Made by a program: the position numbers and the translations under genes. 64,000 nt of DNA from Trichoplusia ni (lineage: Eukaryota > Arthropoda > Insecta > Lepidoptera > Noctuidae), in NCBI RefSeq assembly GCF_003590095.1, contig NC_039488.1:1054001-1118000 (forward strand), written 5' to 3'. The notes below the pieces were generated by a model. The model was not told the DNA's origin. It saw only the letters and a program-made list of their open reading frames with translations, and did no database searches. Shown one piece after another: positions 1-12,300 of this stretch (positions within the stretch are counted from its first letter, which is position 1; every line of letters starts with the position of its first letter).

Positions 1-1604
1 TAATATACTTATATCAAGACTAAAGTAACCAGTAAGGTAGTCAAAAGTAAACATAGTGTTAACAAATTGCATAAATCATAAATTTTAAACTTTTGAATTT
101 AAATCATTAAATTATTATTATTAAATATATTCTTTAAATCTATACTTATCTAGCCTCGATCTTTAACAATCCCGTCTGCCTAACTAAAGTAAATAATCTA
201 TCGAGATTTAAATTATAAGAAAATAATTGCATTATCGATATAATGATAGAAGGTTTATGATTGTACTTCTGATGTACGGCATGTGACGTTTGCAACGTAA
301 CGCTAAAATAAGGTAAATTACTTTATAACTGTCTAAAGGAAAACTAATTGTTGGTTTAGCTCTATTTGTTGACTTAAATATAAATTATATGTAAGAATAA
401 TGTAATATGGTATAGTTTAAAATAATAAATTGATAGTCCACCAAGAAATACTTATCACATTTACTGATATTGCCAATTTCAAGTTAAAAATAATTGTACA
501 TTTCAATCCTAAAATTATTGTAAAGGCATTAGAATACTTTTTATTTTTTTCTTGTTTCATGATGTACCACACCTAAAGATAATGGAAACAAAAGCACCAA
601 AAAGTTTTTATTCAAACAACATAATATTACCATCGTGATTGGAAGACCTTATTAGTCAACAATTGAGCCAAGCCAACATGTCTCTCTTACTTTAATTGTC
701 ATAAAACAAATATATAAACATAGTTATTCGAGTGTGCGTTTCCATTTGACATCTATTACAATAATAAAACATCAAATTTGCCTTAATAGTGACGCAAAGG
801 CAGTGTCAGCGAATAAATAAATACATTTGTTAAATGATGGGAAAAAAGAAAAATATAAAATATTATGATCACTTAATCACTAAATGAGTATACGATTTGA
901 TCATAAAAGTCAATAAAACTTATATAGAATCTTTACTTACAAAGTAACTCCTTTGAGAATTGTTTTGAATAGTTATTTTAGTGAATAACATGCCGATTAA
1001 TACAAAATCTATATGATACCTAATCAAATACCGTAATCCAATCTGCAGATAGGCAGCCCTACCTAACGCGAATAAAACAAAACAGAAATATGACGACGGA
1101 AAAGACTGAAAATAATCATCTAATTATGTTTAAAAATCTAACAACATTAATTATTTCTCGTATACCTAAACGTATAGATAAAACTATCTTCATTAAATCC
1201 CATTAAATTCTGTCTTGTTCCATTAACGCTTACTATCAAAGACGTAGTACATTTACACATAACATCCATGCTAACAGACATACAAAATACATGGTAGGCA
1301 TATCAAAAATGTCGTACACAATATAAAATATCTGTTAATCTAAGCCACATTGTTTCGTTACCTAGGATTCCAAGCTCAGACCAGCGTTTTAGAAATGCAA
1401 TTCATAAAACCCCTTCCGAGAATCGAAAGTGTGTATTTTGATATTGGGCAAATGGGTAACTTAATATAATTTGATTAGTTGACTTAACTTTTATATTTGA
1501 ATATTTATGCAAACTAGCTTATATGAATAGTCCGACATGAGTTCGGCACGGTCGTGTGTCGTGCTCGCGGTACAACGAAAAACTCGCCTGGAATCCCTTT
1601 GGCT
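1..1604. other. AT-rich region downstream of HIF-1alpha
   Basis: Very AT-rich sequence with only short random frames. It may include the distal part of the HIF 3' UTR and then intergenic DNA. I see no recognisable gene or repeat family here. Confidence 0.4.
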
Positions 1605-1839
1605 TTTATTGTTTTCTACCCTTTGCGACCCTGCATTCATTCGAGTGATTTCAATAGAATAAAACTTCGACTAAAGCAACAATTTACATATTTGGTACCA
1701 AGTGTGTATATCTGTAAACTCGAGCATATTTCTAACGGTGGTTATAAACAGAAATGCTTCATCAGTTCGAATACTATTATTATCAAGAGATTGAAATCAC
1801 TCTTCAATCACGACTTCAATTGTTACAATTTTCTTACAA
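1605..1839 (-). other. 3' UTR of distal HIF exon with candidate polyadenylation signal
   Basis: The first clear AATAAA hexamer on the minus strand after the TAG lies at 1610-1605, about 230 bases downstream. The interval has no significant frame on the gene's strand. More AATAAA hexamers occur further left in very AT-rich sequence, so the true 3' end could be more distal. Confidence 0.5.
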
Positions 1840-2412
1840 CTAAACTAACTTAACGTCATCTAAGGCTGTGAGGAGGTCGCTGGTGCCCTGCAGCATGTCG
1901 GACTCGGTCCAGAAGTCGGTAGCTAGAGGCACGTTGGACTCCAACATGATGTCTGGTGTCTGTAGGGTGAACCCGGGGCTCGGCTGCATCTTGTTAGTGA
2001 GGTAAGGGTCGCAGCCCTTGAGCGCGCCAACCGGGGACATGAGCCTGCTGCCAGGACTGTACTGTTGGAACTTCCCCACTGGCGATAAGGATTGAGTGGA
2101 GTAGGGGCTCATGACGCGCTCGCGCTGAGCCGGGCTCATCGCCGGACTGAAGCTGTTTGGGCTCGATGGCAAGGAGTACATCGGGCTGACATTCAGACTG
2201 AGCGGGGACATCGGACTGCTGATGTTGCTGCGGACCACGTTCATTGGCGTGTTTGAGTGCAGCATCTGTTTGGGCATGCCTTGTAATAGGTTTATTACAG
2301 GGAGGGGGATGGTGTTCATGTTCGGGTTCTGCATGATAGGTTGCTGGTTCCTAACCAGTTGGAAGTTGGGTTGCATTTGGGGTTTCTGCTGCGGTAGTTG
2401 TTGCTGCAGGTC
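1840..2412 (-). CDS. sima: HIF-1alpha/sima, distal terminal exon (long-form C-terminus)
   Basis: The acceptor is ..tgtgtttacag|GAC, phase 0. There are 190 codons and a TAG at 1842-1840. The N-terminal part is Gln/Asn/Pro-rich (DLQQQLPQQKPQMQPNFQLV). The middle is a run of Ser-Pro/Met motifs (SPMSPLSLNVSPMYSLPSSP, MSPAQRERVMSPYS). The last residues, DFWTESDMLQ then GTSDLLTALDDVKLV, resemble the end of the human HIF C-TAD (LLQGEELLRALDQVN), a leucine/acidic p300/CBP-type activation helix. It is on the same strand, in matching phase, and the next same-strand exon signals are those at 16.8 kb. The C-TAD similarity and phase support assignment to HIF-alpha. A separate downstream gene is less likely but not excluded. 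Confidence 0.78.
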   Translation of the reverse strand, partial: DLQQQLPQQKPQMQPNFQLVRNQQPIMQNPNMNTIPLPVINLLQGMPKQMLHSNTPMNVVRSNISSPMSPLSLNVSPMYSLPSSPNSFSPAMSPAQRERVMSPYSTQSLSPVGKFQQYSPGSRLMSPVGALKGCDPYLTNKMQPSPGFTLQTPDIMLESNVPLATDFWTESDMLQGTSDLLTALDDVKLV

Positions 2413-3979
2413 CTGTAAACACACAGAACAATAAATTAGTACGATGTATTACGATTACGATTAGTAACAATAACAACACAAAAAAGATGTAGGTAAAGAG
2501 GTGCACGTCGTAATAAATAGTAAAGGAGGATAGAGTATCAGCCTTAGCCTTGACTTTGAAACCGTTAGCCGAAACAAATGCCACACGACATTAACATAAT
2601 CCGGCCGGTAAATAAGTAGAATTCAGACAAATCGACCGTTACGTATACATTGCGCTTTTATTGGAAGCATTGAATCATTTCTGTCCACAAGCAAAGATGA
2701 ATCTGATCTACTATTTTGTTTCTCATTAATTTACACATACAGCCTGACTTTATTATTATTGTAATAAATTTCCTAAGGCGTTCATGATCATTTATGTATT
2801 AACGGCTTACTCACACGTATCGGCTTTTGACCGACTTGTTTTAGACCCAACCGAAGTCTTGAATCAAGAGCAGCAGCTAACGAAGTCTTTGTTATTATTT
2901 CACGTAATTTAATTAAGGCGTTGTTTATTTTTCCACTGACTTTATTCAACCGTATGGTGTATGTATGTTTTGTGCCAAATTCGAAGAAGGAATCACGTGT
3001 CGCTTTACCCAGCACGGTTTGAAACTACATAAGGTATGCGATTAGAACTAAGAAGGAAAACCGAAGTTGAACAACTAGTTTTGATCCACGAGTTTAGAAT
3101 AACAAAAAAATGTTTAGTAAACCTTTTAATGGTTGTTATTGTTTTTTTCTAATGATTGTTTTGTCTACTAAATAAAGTTTATTTGTTTTATTGCTGTTTG
3201 AAGTTATTGAATACGTAATTAAATATGTACTTGTTTGCTAAATTTAGTAAATCAACGTTAATAAGTTCCGTTAAATTTTGACCGATTTAAAAATTCCTAA
3301 CCAAAAAAATCTAGGATCAACGAAAAAATAATTAGTTTAAAGCTATCGTACAAAGAAAAAAGGTGTCCGTTTTCATATTTCATGTCAGCGTATAATTTAA
3401 AGTGTTCCAACATTATTTGATGTTAGTCGTTATGGTGCAATGCAGTTTGTATAGCGTGGTCTGTTGATCGATAAATATTAATATTAACCCACAAACATGG
3501 ACTGCAGTCTTGTTCACTGTTATATGATTTGAAATTTTAAACATTTCTTGTTATAAGAGCTATTTTGTAGAACGTGTTTTGTTATTATTGGGTCTGTTTT
3601 CTATCATTCCCTTTTTGGGAAAATGCTTCTGCGTTAAGGCAGGCGTAATCTCATGGACACCCACCATGCGTGTCAATGCATAGCATATACTTATCACACA
3701 AAAATACATTATTATTGTGAGGATCAAACTCTTGCTAAGAAGAAAACTTCTTCATCAAGATATCTCAAAACTAGGTTAATTTAAAAAGGTTACTACATTT
3801 TTGACACTTTTTAGTTTACGGGTACAATGAGTGATTTCGACTAGTTTCAATTTTTGGTTAACAGTTATATTATACTGATGATTGAAAAGAGTGTCTTATC
3901 GTGTCGCCGTAAAATGTTTTGTATAATCGCTAGCCAATTTTTTAACTTCGTTGACACTCGTCACAGCAATTTATAGGTT

Positions 3980-4090
3980 ATCCTTGTAGACATCCAGACT
4001 TGAAACAAGCATTCGCGGATCACGCATTGTCCTACGCAGTCATCAAACTTGCGATAACACTCTGCTATCAGTCGCGTCAAATCTTTAAAT
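3980..4090. repeat. Degenerate dispersed repeat fragment
   Basis: The stretch with caagcattcgcggatcacg and a nearby tgtcctac resembles a repeat seen many times in lepidopteran genomes. A second, better preserved copy in this window (about 59165-59290) shares the order gac..caagcattcg.g.atcac..gtcct..acactctgc. Family name not assigned. Confidence 0.5.
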
Positions 4091-5488
4091 ATGATCTTAT
4101 CATATCTTTTACGATATATTCGTCACCCGATAAGTATAGCGATTTTATGGTTTTAAAGTGACATCATAAAGTATTTTAACATTTATCTGCTTCTCAACCG
4201 TTTTCATAATAATTTTGTCAAAATGATTAGCGATAAAAACTTTTCCATGCATTTGATAATTTTATTTATGCACGCATTATTTATAATTTGATCATAAACT
4301 TTAAACTTGAAGATTTTACTTGAACTTTTTTGCGATTATTCATAAATTAAAACAATTCTGAACGTAAAGAACTAAAAAGATGTTAATTTCATATTTTTTT
4401 TCTTCTTCTTCTTTCAAGGAAAGTTAATTTTAAATTATCTACTTGATTCAAAAAGAGTCTTCTATCGTATTTGGTAAACGTAGAAAAAATAAATGGATGG
4501 CTATTTATTTGGACAGAAAAACTAAATAAAACACGTACTTTACTTAAACGTACTTAATAAATAAATCAGTACCTGTCTCAATACAAAACAGTGAATATTA
4601 CTGTTTACATATCTCACGGCCATGTATGAAAAAACGTGACAAGTTTAACTTACATTGCGCGTTATTTACTTGTGCATTTAACAAGAAACTCACATCATTT
4701 ATAATCATAAAGTGGATACTCTGATAAGCAGGGATTAACCCTCACTGTTCATAATTGAAGCTTCCTTTACTCTGTCGGGTTTACGAGTCTTATCCTATGA
4801 TTCCTTTGAGGCCCTCTAAGATATCCCATCCGGGGCAAGCTAAAGATCAAGATTAAGTTTATATATTACAGTTTATCGATAGTTATCACGCATATTGTTA
4901 GTTAAAGGGTGTTACGTAAACCTTGTTAAGATGATTAGTAAATATAGGGGTTATTCAATTCGACGCGTGTTTTTAAAACATGTGGCGATTGAAAATGAAG
5001 CAGCAAATTTTGCGCGTCTATTTAAAATTAAATTAGTCTATATAATGCTTCTGCCTGTTTGGCTTTTCCTGCATTCTTTTTTTAATCTTAAGTACGGTAT
5101 TTGTCCCCAGACTGTGTTTTATTAACTTTAAAAGATAGAATGGATATTTTCAGTATATCTCTTGCCTCTAAGGTCAAATAATAAAAAGAGTATTTTCTTG
5201 TACGGTGTTATGGTAGCCGCCGCCGACAGTAAACAGCAACATAGTAAGTTAAAAGTTTAATACTTGATTACACGGCCTCGGTAAAGTGTGACATATAACC
5301 TCATTAATCTCTTGATCGCAATCGCCGCGACCGATTTGCAGTTCTAACAACACGTTATTCATATAGTGTTAGATAATTCTCGGTAGTGGGGTTGGAATTG
5401 TGCCCAATAAACAACAATAGGCACACCCCCGATTACGTAGCCAAAGCTACAGATAAACACAAAAGTAAGGTAGCTACAGATAAATAAA

Positions 5489-5950
5489 TATCAACCTTAA
5501 TATTTAGAAATACGGTTGATAAAGACTTGTTGGATAGTTCTCTTGTGAGGTCGACTGTACCGAGTACAGTCCAGTATTAAGTCCAGACTGGAGATAACTG
5601 TAGAAATAAGGTGGCTAAATTTAACGAAATATCAACCTTAACGCTGAGAGATAAAGTGTAAGAGGTTCTTCGGTAGAGCTCATGTGAGGTCTACTGTACA
5701 GTCTGTGGACAGGCAAAACGTTGTCTAAACTATAAACGATCAAATATGGAATGTGACAACAGATAACGAAATATAAAACTTAATGTTCAGACATACGGTT
5801 GATCTGATTAGGATCATGTATTTATCATCGACTAGGAGTACACACTGCGGACAGGCAGCAATTAATATAGAAATATCAACCTTAGCAGTTCAGAAATAGC
5901 GTTGAATACATAAAGACTGTAAGATCTCACATGTGGTCAACAGACCCGCC
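5489..5950. repeat. Diverged tandem array, about 140-bp units
   Basis: The phrase tatcaacctta, or a close variant, recurs near 5489, 5630, 5772 and 5874. Each time it is followed by a stretch like ..agaaatacggttgata.., then ..ctcttgtgaggtcgactgta.. variants, and a shared cag/gacaggca motif. Spacing is about 141, 142 and 102 bases. The units are clearly diverged, so the array is old or under little homogenisation. No coding capacity is seen. Confidence 0.6.
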
Positions 5951-8513
5951 TGCGGATGCGTTAGAACGCAATACTGGCCAAAACCTTTGGGAATGAAACT
6001 ACGCTCAAGTAAAAAGTTACAACGATATAGTATTGTCCTCTAGAGTATAGACGTCCTTGATCTTATAAGTTCCAAAGAATGATACAAAAGTAACGAGACC
6101 CCGCTGTCGGACCCTAACACCATTTTTACTGTAGATAGAACTGCGGACAATAACGCTTCGGGCCATGGCTTAGAAGGGATCTACAATTCTTATTGCCTCA
6201 AAGGCATCCACAAACACTTTCTTTCATTCCGTCGTCTTGAAACTAATCCAGTAACAATTTAACTTGAGAGCACGCGGATTTGCGAGTATTAAATTTGTGG
6301 GTCTTCAGGGAAATAAGGGCTTTATTAATAATTCCTTTAGACAGATTTTTGCGTAACTTGCGTATGTAGTTTGGCACTGATGTATGTAGGGAATTTTCCC
6401 ACGTATTTTTATTGCTGACTCTAAGAGAAGATGTTAACTTGTGTTTACATGAATACTATCAAATCGGATTTTTATTTTTAGACAAGAAAACAACACTATC
6501 GAAAACTATAAGGTTATCAATTTTACAACATTGACTGAAATATGTGTCGAAGAAATAATAACTGTTAACGAGTGTGTTTGTTTTTCGTTGATTTTTGATA
6601 AACAAGTATTCGTTGCAATAGGCATCGTTGTAATAGTCACAACATGCTCGAAAAAATACCCTACATCTAACCCAAGCGGACAGCCATTTATTTTTTCTTT
6701 TGATAAAACATTACATTAGATAGACAATAAAATTTCAGCCAGGTATGATTATTGTAATTAACGAAACAAAAATATTGGGTTAAAAATCTCTCTCTATTTG
6801 TTAATCCTAGTTATAAACTACATGTCTGTATAAAAAGATTTTTGAAATTTAGAATCAAAGTAGGAATACTAATTTTTACTTAAAAACGCAAATAATTTTA
6901 AACTTGTGTAACATTGATAACATCTTTAATAACTCCTTTTGGACTCAATACGGCGTAATCGGACGATCTAGAAGAAATATGGGTGTGTCATTGTAGAGTG
7001 ATAACTCATCACATCCGCGTTACAACAATTATGATGCAAAAATCAGTAATACGTATGAAAGACAATGATTTTGAATTATTTTGTACCGTGATTGCGATGA
7101 TCTGATAGCCTGAAGTGGGTGTGTCACCTCGTATTGATTACGTCAATATTTTTGATATGTCATCTGTACGTTATCATTCGCCTAAAAGTTTTCGTCACGA
7201 TTACTTACAGGTTTGTTTTGATAAAATTTATGTAACCATCGCCTGCTTGCTAGTATTTGCGAGTTTTTGTTGTCATAGTTATTTTGAATTATCAAAGGTC
7301 TTTTTTAATCTATTTGCTCGTGTTCTGAATTTGTGTTATCAATTGATTATGGAGATGGTAATGGTAATTAAACATATAATATGAGTGTGCGAAAAATATT
7401 ATCTTTTTTAAGTACTAGATAAAAACTTAATGGCGCCCACCGCTCAGTATCGTGGATACGTGTGCAAAATTATCTTATGCCTTCTTTTATTAATAGGTAC
7501 CCCAGAAGCAAAAAGTCGAGTGTTATACGTTTTACCATTAATGTCTGTCTGTGGCAATGCGACTCCTAAACGGGTAACCGAATTATGGTGTGGTTATTTT
7601 CTTGTCTAGGTTCTTTAAAATATTCAATTTTAAATTGGGTTGTTACCTTCCTAAAAGAACAATTTAAGTAATGATATTGTTATGTTATCATAACTATAAT
7701 CTTTTAGCTGCAGATCTCTTTTGCAGAAAATATTTCTATTGAAAAACCAAACCTCAACGCATTTGCACGCCATAAAATTACATAAACCAACAACGCAATA
7801 ACAGATTTAAGTAATTTGTCTAAAAATAACCACAAATTTAACCAAAAACCATCTTTAATTAAATCTAGACATATCAAATCTTTTAAGGTTAAGGAAAAAA
7901 AAACGATTTCGTATAAGAAAATTACTTTTTTTGAATAAAAAATATGTGAAATATTTGATGGACCGGTTTAGTGACTAGAGGGTATAAAAATATGGCCACT
8001 TTGGCCTTGACTGTGGTCTACGGTAGCTTTACGATTTTCTTTTAAATGTTAATTAGGTCTAACTAGACACTGGTTCTGTTAATTATTCAAGATGTCTGTG
8101 TGGACATAGCTTTGTTTAGTGTTTTATATTTTTCGCTTATTACCTTCATTAGAATAGTCTAGTCTTGTTGTTGTTGATTTTGAGTCTAGGTTTTGCTTTG
8201 AGGATTTTGAAAAAGAAGAATCTGTTAAGATAAAATAACGACTTATTGAAAGAAATATGTTGTTAAAATTGAAAGTCCAGAAAACTAGAATACTTTCTTT
8301 GTACTTATATAATTTAGGGTATGTTTTGGATTTAAATAATTATATTGTAATTTCATTTTAATTATAATTCGGTTACTGAACTTCTTTATACCATATTTTT
8401 TTAATTTGGAATCGTAAATCTTCTCGACAAATATCGTTCAAATGCATTGCATACCACTTAGTATGTTATTCTATTTACGGAAGTCGGTACAATTGCATTC
8501 GACGAGATAATAG

Positions 8514-8957
8514 TAAAGGGTTTTAGGTCAGATGGAATAAATACACGTGCTGATGGTAAAATTTACGTATATTTTATCACTTGTCCACACTTTACACTTC
8601 ACAGTACTTATCTGTTCCAAAATGCGACAACCACTCCCCCTTGCTAAACTAACGTCAATCCGTTATATTCAATTTTCCCTCTCCCATTTTAAGTTGACAA
8701 CTGACAACATGTAACTTCCGCTGGCGCCAGTTTAGCATTCAATTATTGTTAAATAATTGTTATTTACTTTATTTAATAAATAGAAATGGTAAAAATATTG
8801 AATATATTGAACTAATATAATTTAACAATAAATAGGATTTAATAAAACATTAAAACACTAAAATAATATAATTTCCGGTATGTATAATAAACTTAAAAAA
8901 ATAAAAGGTTGTTCCTGACTGCTTTAATTTTAAATATTAAACAACTTGTACCTTACA
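8514..8957 (-). repeat. 3' LTR of the Gypsy-type element
   Basis: 444 bp, identical by eye to the 14953-15396 copy. The flanking ATAG at 8510-8513 is the other half of the target duplication. In host-gene sense it brings a retroelement polyadenylation region into the HIF intron. Confidence 0.96.
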
Positions 8958-8980
8958 GCTCGGCCATCCTGTTTTAAGCG
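8958..8980 (-). other. tRNA-Leu 5'-half-like sequence at the 3' LTR junction
   Basis: Directly before the 3' LTR, in element sense, lies CAGGATGGCCGAGC. This equals positions about 3-16 of tRNA-Leu (acceptor strand and D-arm, box A) as I recall it. A purine run, the usual polypurine tract, is expected here but is not evident; the nearest purine cluster (GCGAAGGGA) is about 25 bases away. This may be an unusual plus-strand primer region. Confidence 0.5.
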
Positions 8981-9312
8981 AGTCCCTTCGCTTTATTAAG
9001 AATGAGATATATAATTTATTTCTTGTATGATCTAAATTCAAAATTTTAATTTGAGTAAATGATCTGATTTGATAATTTATGATAATTATAACATACATAA
9101 TATGACAAATTATTATAGTAGTAACTTATGAATTTATGATTTATAACATGCACAATTACACAATAATATGTGTGATATATGATTACACTGATGAATTACA
9201 ATTCTTTTATTATAACTATTCGAATTTAACACACAATGATCACACTTATTAACCGACGATTATATGTAATTTTAAGAATTCGGGAAATAATCATTATAAA
9301 GTATGTTTAGAC

Positions 9313-12300
9313 TCACATTTGCTCATTCTCACTAGAATGATCATTTTGAGACGAATCTGACTCGAAATCTCTGTTAAAATTCATCCATGGTTGAATTTTG
9401 TCGATGGCAACTATAGCTTCGTATTTTCTGCCATTTTTACGAGTTAGAGGTGTATCCTCGATCATAAACCTATCATTTGGAAGTAATTTTATTATACGAT
9501 ACGGCCCCTGGAATTTAACAGTAAGTTTCTGCGACTTGCCGTCATGAGGCACATGCCTTGCTACCCGTACTAGGTCGCCTTCCTTATATTGTGTGGAAAT
9601 TTTTCTATGCCTATTGTACCTAGCAGAATCTTTCAACTGTTGTCCTTTCATCTTCTCTCCTGCGTCTTGTCGTACCTCTTCCATTTCTTCAACCGGGACC
9701 TTGTTGAGTGTCTCGTGGATGATATCATTTAATTTACCATCTGTTCTACTGATTATATTAAACCCAAATAGTAGTTCTGATGGGCTTTTCTGTGTTATTT
9801 TGTGTTTTGTGGTATTAATACCAACCTGTATATCTGTAACGTATTCATCCCAAGACTTGTCATTTCCATGGCTAGAGGTTGATAAAGCATCTAAGATCGT
9901 CCTATTATATCTCTCGACCTGTCCGTTAGCCCTGGGCGTAGCAACGGCATTTTGGATATGCTTAATACCATAGGATTTAACAAAATCTTGAAATGTCTTG
10001 CTCGTGAAACTCGTGCCCTTGTCAGTAATCAGACGTACTGGAGCTCCAAAATAACTCACATGTTGCCTCAGTACCTTCACTGAAGTCACGGACTTGGTGT
10101 TTCTAACTGGATTTATACTGACATATTTGGTAAATCCGTCTACTATTATCAGTAGGTAACAGTTACCTCTCTTGCTCTTCACGAAAGGTCCCAAATGGTC
10201 TGCGTGGATAGTGTGGAAGGGTGTACTGACTTTTTCTATAGGGTGTAATTCGCCCTCTTGCTTACCTCCAGGCGTTTTGTGGTAAGCGCACTCCAAACAA
10301 GACGAAACATATTTTTTTACAAACCTCCGCATTTTCTGAAACCAGTAATGCTCCTTGATGCGTTGTAGAGTTTTCTCGAACCCATAATGACCAATGTCGT
10401 CATGGTTCATTTTAAGGATCTGCCATCGGACGCCACGTGGAACTACCCATTTTAGCTCATCTCCAACGACACGAAAGACTTTATCATTCTTCAACTTATA
10501 GTTTTTATGTACATCAACAGCTTCCACAGTAGAGGGGTCTAATAGAATTTCTTTTATTTTCTTAACTTCTTCATCGGCAGACTGAACCGTAGAAATCCAA
10601 TCTTGGTCAGTTTGCTGTATCGGCAAGACGTCTAGAATGTGTTCTTCAGTTACTGGGTTATCCACGGCATTTCTGCTGAGGGCATCCGCGTGTGTCATTT
10701 TAGTTCCGGGACGGTACTCTATAGTGCAGTCATATTCTTGGAGTTGAACCCACCACCGAGAGATACGTGGTATGAGGTCCCGTTTAACTAGTGTTGATCT
10801 GAGTGCATTGCAGTCTGTTAATATTTTAAATGAAATACCTACGAGATAGACTCTAAAACGACTTAATGAAGCAATTACTGCTAACGTTTCGAGCTCGTAT
10901 GAGTGCATCTTGCGTTCATCAATGGTAGTTTTACGACTGAAATAAGATACGGGTTGTAGTATACCTCTCTCATTGCGTTGTAGCAGTATCCCGGCCAGGC
11001 CTTCTTTACAAGCGTCGGTATGCAATTCTGTTTCAGACTTAGGGTCGTATAGAGCCAGTATTGGCCTGCTCACAAGTAGATCCTTTACTTTCATAAACGC
11101 TTGCTCGTGTTCATCGGTCCAAGTCCATTGCATATTCTTCTTGAGCAGGTCTGTTAATGGTGTGGTAATCACAGCATATCCCTTAATGAAACGCCTAAAA
11201 AATCCAGAGAGACCAAGGAATTGCCGTACCTCATGCTGATTTGAAGGTCTTGGAAACTTAGAAACCGCCTCGATTTTTCTGATTCCGGGTTTAATACCAT
11301 TAGCGCTCACATCAAATCCCAGAAAGTCTATAGAGTCTAAGAAGAAGTGACACTTACTTAGTTTTAATGTTAATCCACCTTGTCTGAGTAACTGGAGTAC
11401 CTCTTCTAACCGTTTAATCCCTTCGATGAAATCTCTGGATGGAATAAGTATGTCATCCATGTACACAATCGCATATTTAATCTTGGCTTCCATCAGTATT
11501 TTATTAATGGTACGTTGGAAAACAGATGGTGCGTTCACTAGGCCAAAAGGCATGCGATTATATTCATATTGGCCATCGGGCGTAACGAACGCAGTCTTAT
11601 GCCGAGACTCTTCGCAAATAGGAATTTGATAGTAGCCTGAGGCTAAATCTAATGACGTAAACAAGGTATTGCCTGCAAGAAGATCCAATTGATCCTCTAC
11701 TCTAGGTATTGGATAGTGATCTTTCTTCGTTTTTCTGTTAAGAGCTCTATAGTCGATGCACAAACGCTTGTCACCCGTCTTTTTCTGGACCATAACTATG
11801 GGACTGGCATAAGGTGACGACGACTCCCGAATTATGTCATAGTCAAGCATCTCTTGAATCATGCCCCTTACCTGTGCTCTTTCAGCGTGTGACATTCGAT
11901 ACGGACGATAAACTACAGGGTCGGCATCGTTCAATTCGATCTTCATTTCAGCGACCGATGTATAACCCAAATCATGCAACCCGTTAGAAAAACAGTTGCC
12001 ATACTTGTTGAGCAAATCTTGAAGTTGGTTGCGTTGCTCGACGTTTAAACTAGGGTTAAAGTTTACGGAGTTCTCCATGTCAGAGTCATTAAAGGACACA
12101 CTAAACGAGTCTAAAGTTTTCTCTCTTGACACAATGTTCCTTTCTAACGAACGCGTAAGAAGATCGCCTTTCCCAATGGTCATGGGGTTAGATGTAACAT
12201 TATAAAGCAAGATTGCGCCACGACCCTGCTTCACTTCGTATAGTCCAGGAAGTATATAGTATTCCTTACCCTCGGGGCCTCTTAACGCACCACTCACATA

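Larger units (their letters stand above)
2413..8509 (-). other. Intron of HIF-1alpha (left part, before the LTR element)
   Basis: AT-rich non-coding sequence, read as the 3' part of the long intron between the exon at 16.8-17.0 kb and the terminal exon. It contains a dispersed-repeat fragment at about 3.98-4.09 kb and the diverged tandem array at 5.49-5.95 kb, both listed separately. I see no other gene-like signal. Confidence 0.6.

Noticed and set aside
2222..2434. Plus-strand Cys-rich frame MLLRTTFIGVFEC..
   Set aside because: Antisense shadow of the terminal HIF exon; its Cys richness comes from the Gln/Pro/Met-rich codons of that exon.
11426..11629. Plus-strand frames inside the retrotransposon (also 9593-9973, 10973-11239, 13544-13962)
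   Set aside because: They lie opposite the 1571-residue Gag-Pol frame, which has clear domains; they are shadows of it.
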